A stretch of DNA of 6,128 nt from contig JAFGUR010000209.1 of the NCBI GenBank assembly GCA_016938425.1, forward strand, positions 1 through 6,128, given 5' to 3'. This document shows positions 5,577-6,128 of the stretch, piece by piece; position 1 is the stretch's first letter, and each line of letters starts with the position of its first letter. This DNA is from Fusobacteriaceae bacterium. Lineage in GTDB: Bacteria > Fusobacteriota > Fusobacteriia > Fusobacteriales > Fusobacteriaceae. The notes under the pieces were generated by a model that saw only the letters and a list, made by a program, of their open reading frames with translations, made no database searches and was not told where the DNA came from. The translations under genes were made by a program, and so were the position numbers.

Positions 5577-6128
5577 ATGGAATCTAAATTTTGGATGCCT
5601 AGTATTACAAGTCAGTTTAAAGTCTGTCCTGTTCCTTTTCATATGGACACTTATAGAGGTTGTTCTTATAATTGCAGTTATTGTTTTGCTAGAGATTTTG
5701 TTATGTTTAGTAGAAGAAATACTGAAAAAACATTTACAGATTTAGTATCTAATGAATCTGATAAATTTGGAAAATGGGTAGAAAGAACTTTAAAAAAGGA
5801 TTATTGTTATACTAAATCTCATGAGGTTGCATTTAAAGAAAAAATACCTCTTAAAATAGGTGCTACTGCTGATCCATTTCCATTCATAGAAAAAACTAAT
5901 AAAATTACATACAATGTCTTAAAGATTTTAAATGAAATAGATTATCCTGTAGAAATTCAAACTAAAAATCCTGAAATTCTTTTAGAAGACTATTACAGGG
6001 AATTAGATAATGCTAATCATGTAATTGCAGTTACAATTATTACTACTGATGAATCCTTTGCTAAAGTTTGTGAGCCTAATGCTATTTCAGTTGAAAGAAG
6101 ATTATCAGCAATAAGAAAATTGGTGGAC
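5577..6128 (+). CDS. Radical SAM protein, spore-photoproduct-lyase-like, 3' end outside window
   Basis: 184 codons are visible and the frame is open at the window end. The start ATG has AAGGAG (5565-5570) six bases upstream. RGCSYNCSYCFAR carries the CxxxCxxC cluster motif (C29, C33, C36) that binds the 4Fe-4S cluster used to cleave S-adenosylmethionine. The order that follows (IGATADPFPFIEK, then EIQTKNPEIL, VIAVTIITTDE, and CEPNAISVERRL) is the pattern of the SplB-like branch of radical SAM proteins, in which spore photoproduct lyase repairs thymine dimers. Many members of that branch have unknown substrates, so DNA repair or nucleotide modification here is a guess. The C-terminal part that would help decide, including any substrate-site Cys, lies outside the window. 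Confidence 0.85.
   Translation, partial: MESKFWMPSITSQFKVCPVPFHMDTYRGCSYNCSYCFARDFVMFSRRNTEKTFTDLVSNESDKFGKWVERTLKKDYCYTKSHEVAFKEKIPLKIGATADPFPFIEKTNKITYNVLKILNEIDYPVEIQTKNPEILLEDYYRELDNANHVIAVTIITTDESFAKVCEPNAISVERRLSAIRKLVD

Overview
The window looks like part of a bacteriophage genome from a low-G+C bacterial host. It is strongly AT-rich (judged by eye, not counted). Every convincing gene lies on the + strand with almost no space between genes. Ribosome binding sites are of the AAGGAG/GAGG type. The gene set (family A DNA polymerase, inteins, homing endonuclease, orphan DNA methyltransferase, radical SAM protein) is typical of phage replication and accessory modules. No tRNA, rRNA, CRISPR array or insertion sequence is visible.

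Layout. Positions 1-4332 hold one family A DNA polymerase broken over three polypeptides, with an endonuclease gene inside it. (a) 1-1860 encodes the N-terminal region, the 3'-5' exonuclease and the polymerase up to and just past motif A. It ends in about 54 residues resembling the block-B half of an intein (Hint) domain. (b) 1867-2280 starts with 11 residues like the first strand of a C-intein. About 23 residues of polymerase (fingers, start of the O helix) follow, then a complete N-intein starting at Cys35. (c) 2337-3566 is a free-standing homing endonuclease with cysteine pairs, NUMOD-like motifs and a PD-(D/E)XK-like core. (d) 3517-4332 starts with a 44-residue C-intein, most likely at a TTG codon, followed by the rest of polymerase motif B and motif C.

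The second break (N-intein, endonuclease, C-intein) matches the known 'fractured gene' arrangement: a trans-splicing split intein with a free-standing endonuclease between its halves. The first break, only about 23 polymerase residues away, is odder. It carries what look like remnants of a second split intein that has lost block A, the block B Thr and His, and blocks F/G. It therefore should not splice, but might still dock the two chains. An RNA hairpin buries the ribosome binding site of the endonuclease gene.

Downstream, 4333-5526 is a DNA cytosine-5 methyltransferase interrupted by one in-frame TAA, which cuts off motifs IX and X. A putative sigma70-type promoter then precedes a radical SAM gene (5577 to the window end, incomplete) that resembles spore-photoproduct-lyase-like proteins.

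Working model (inference): part b is spliced to part d by the split intein. That product then pairs with part a, perhaps through the degenerate Hint fragments, to give a working replicative polymerase. The endonuclease spreads the arrangement into polymerase genes of related phages.
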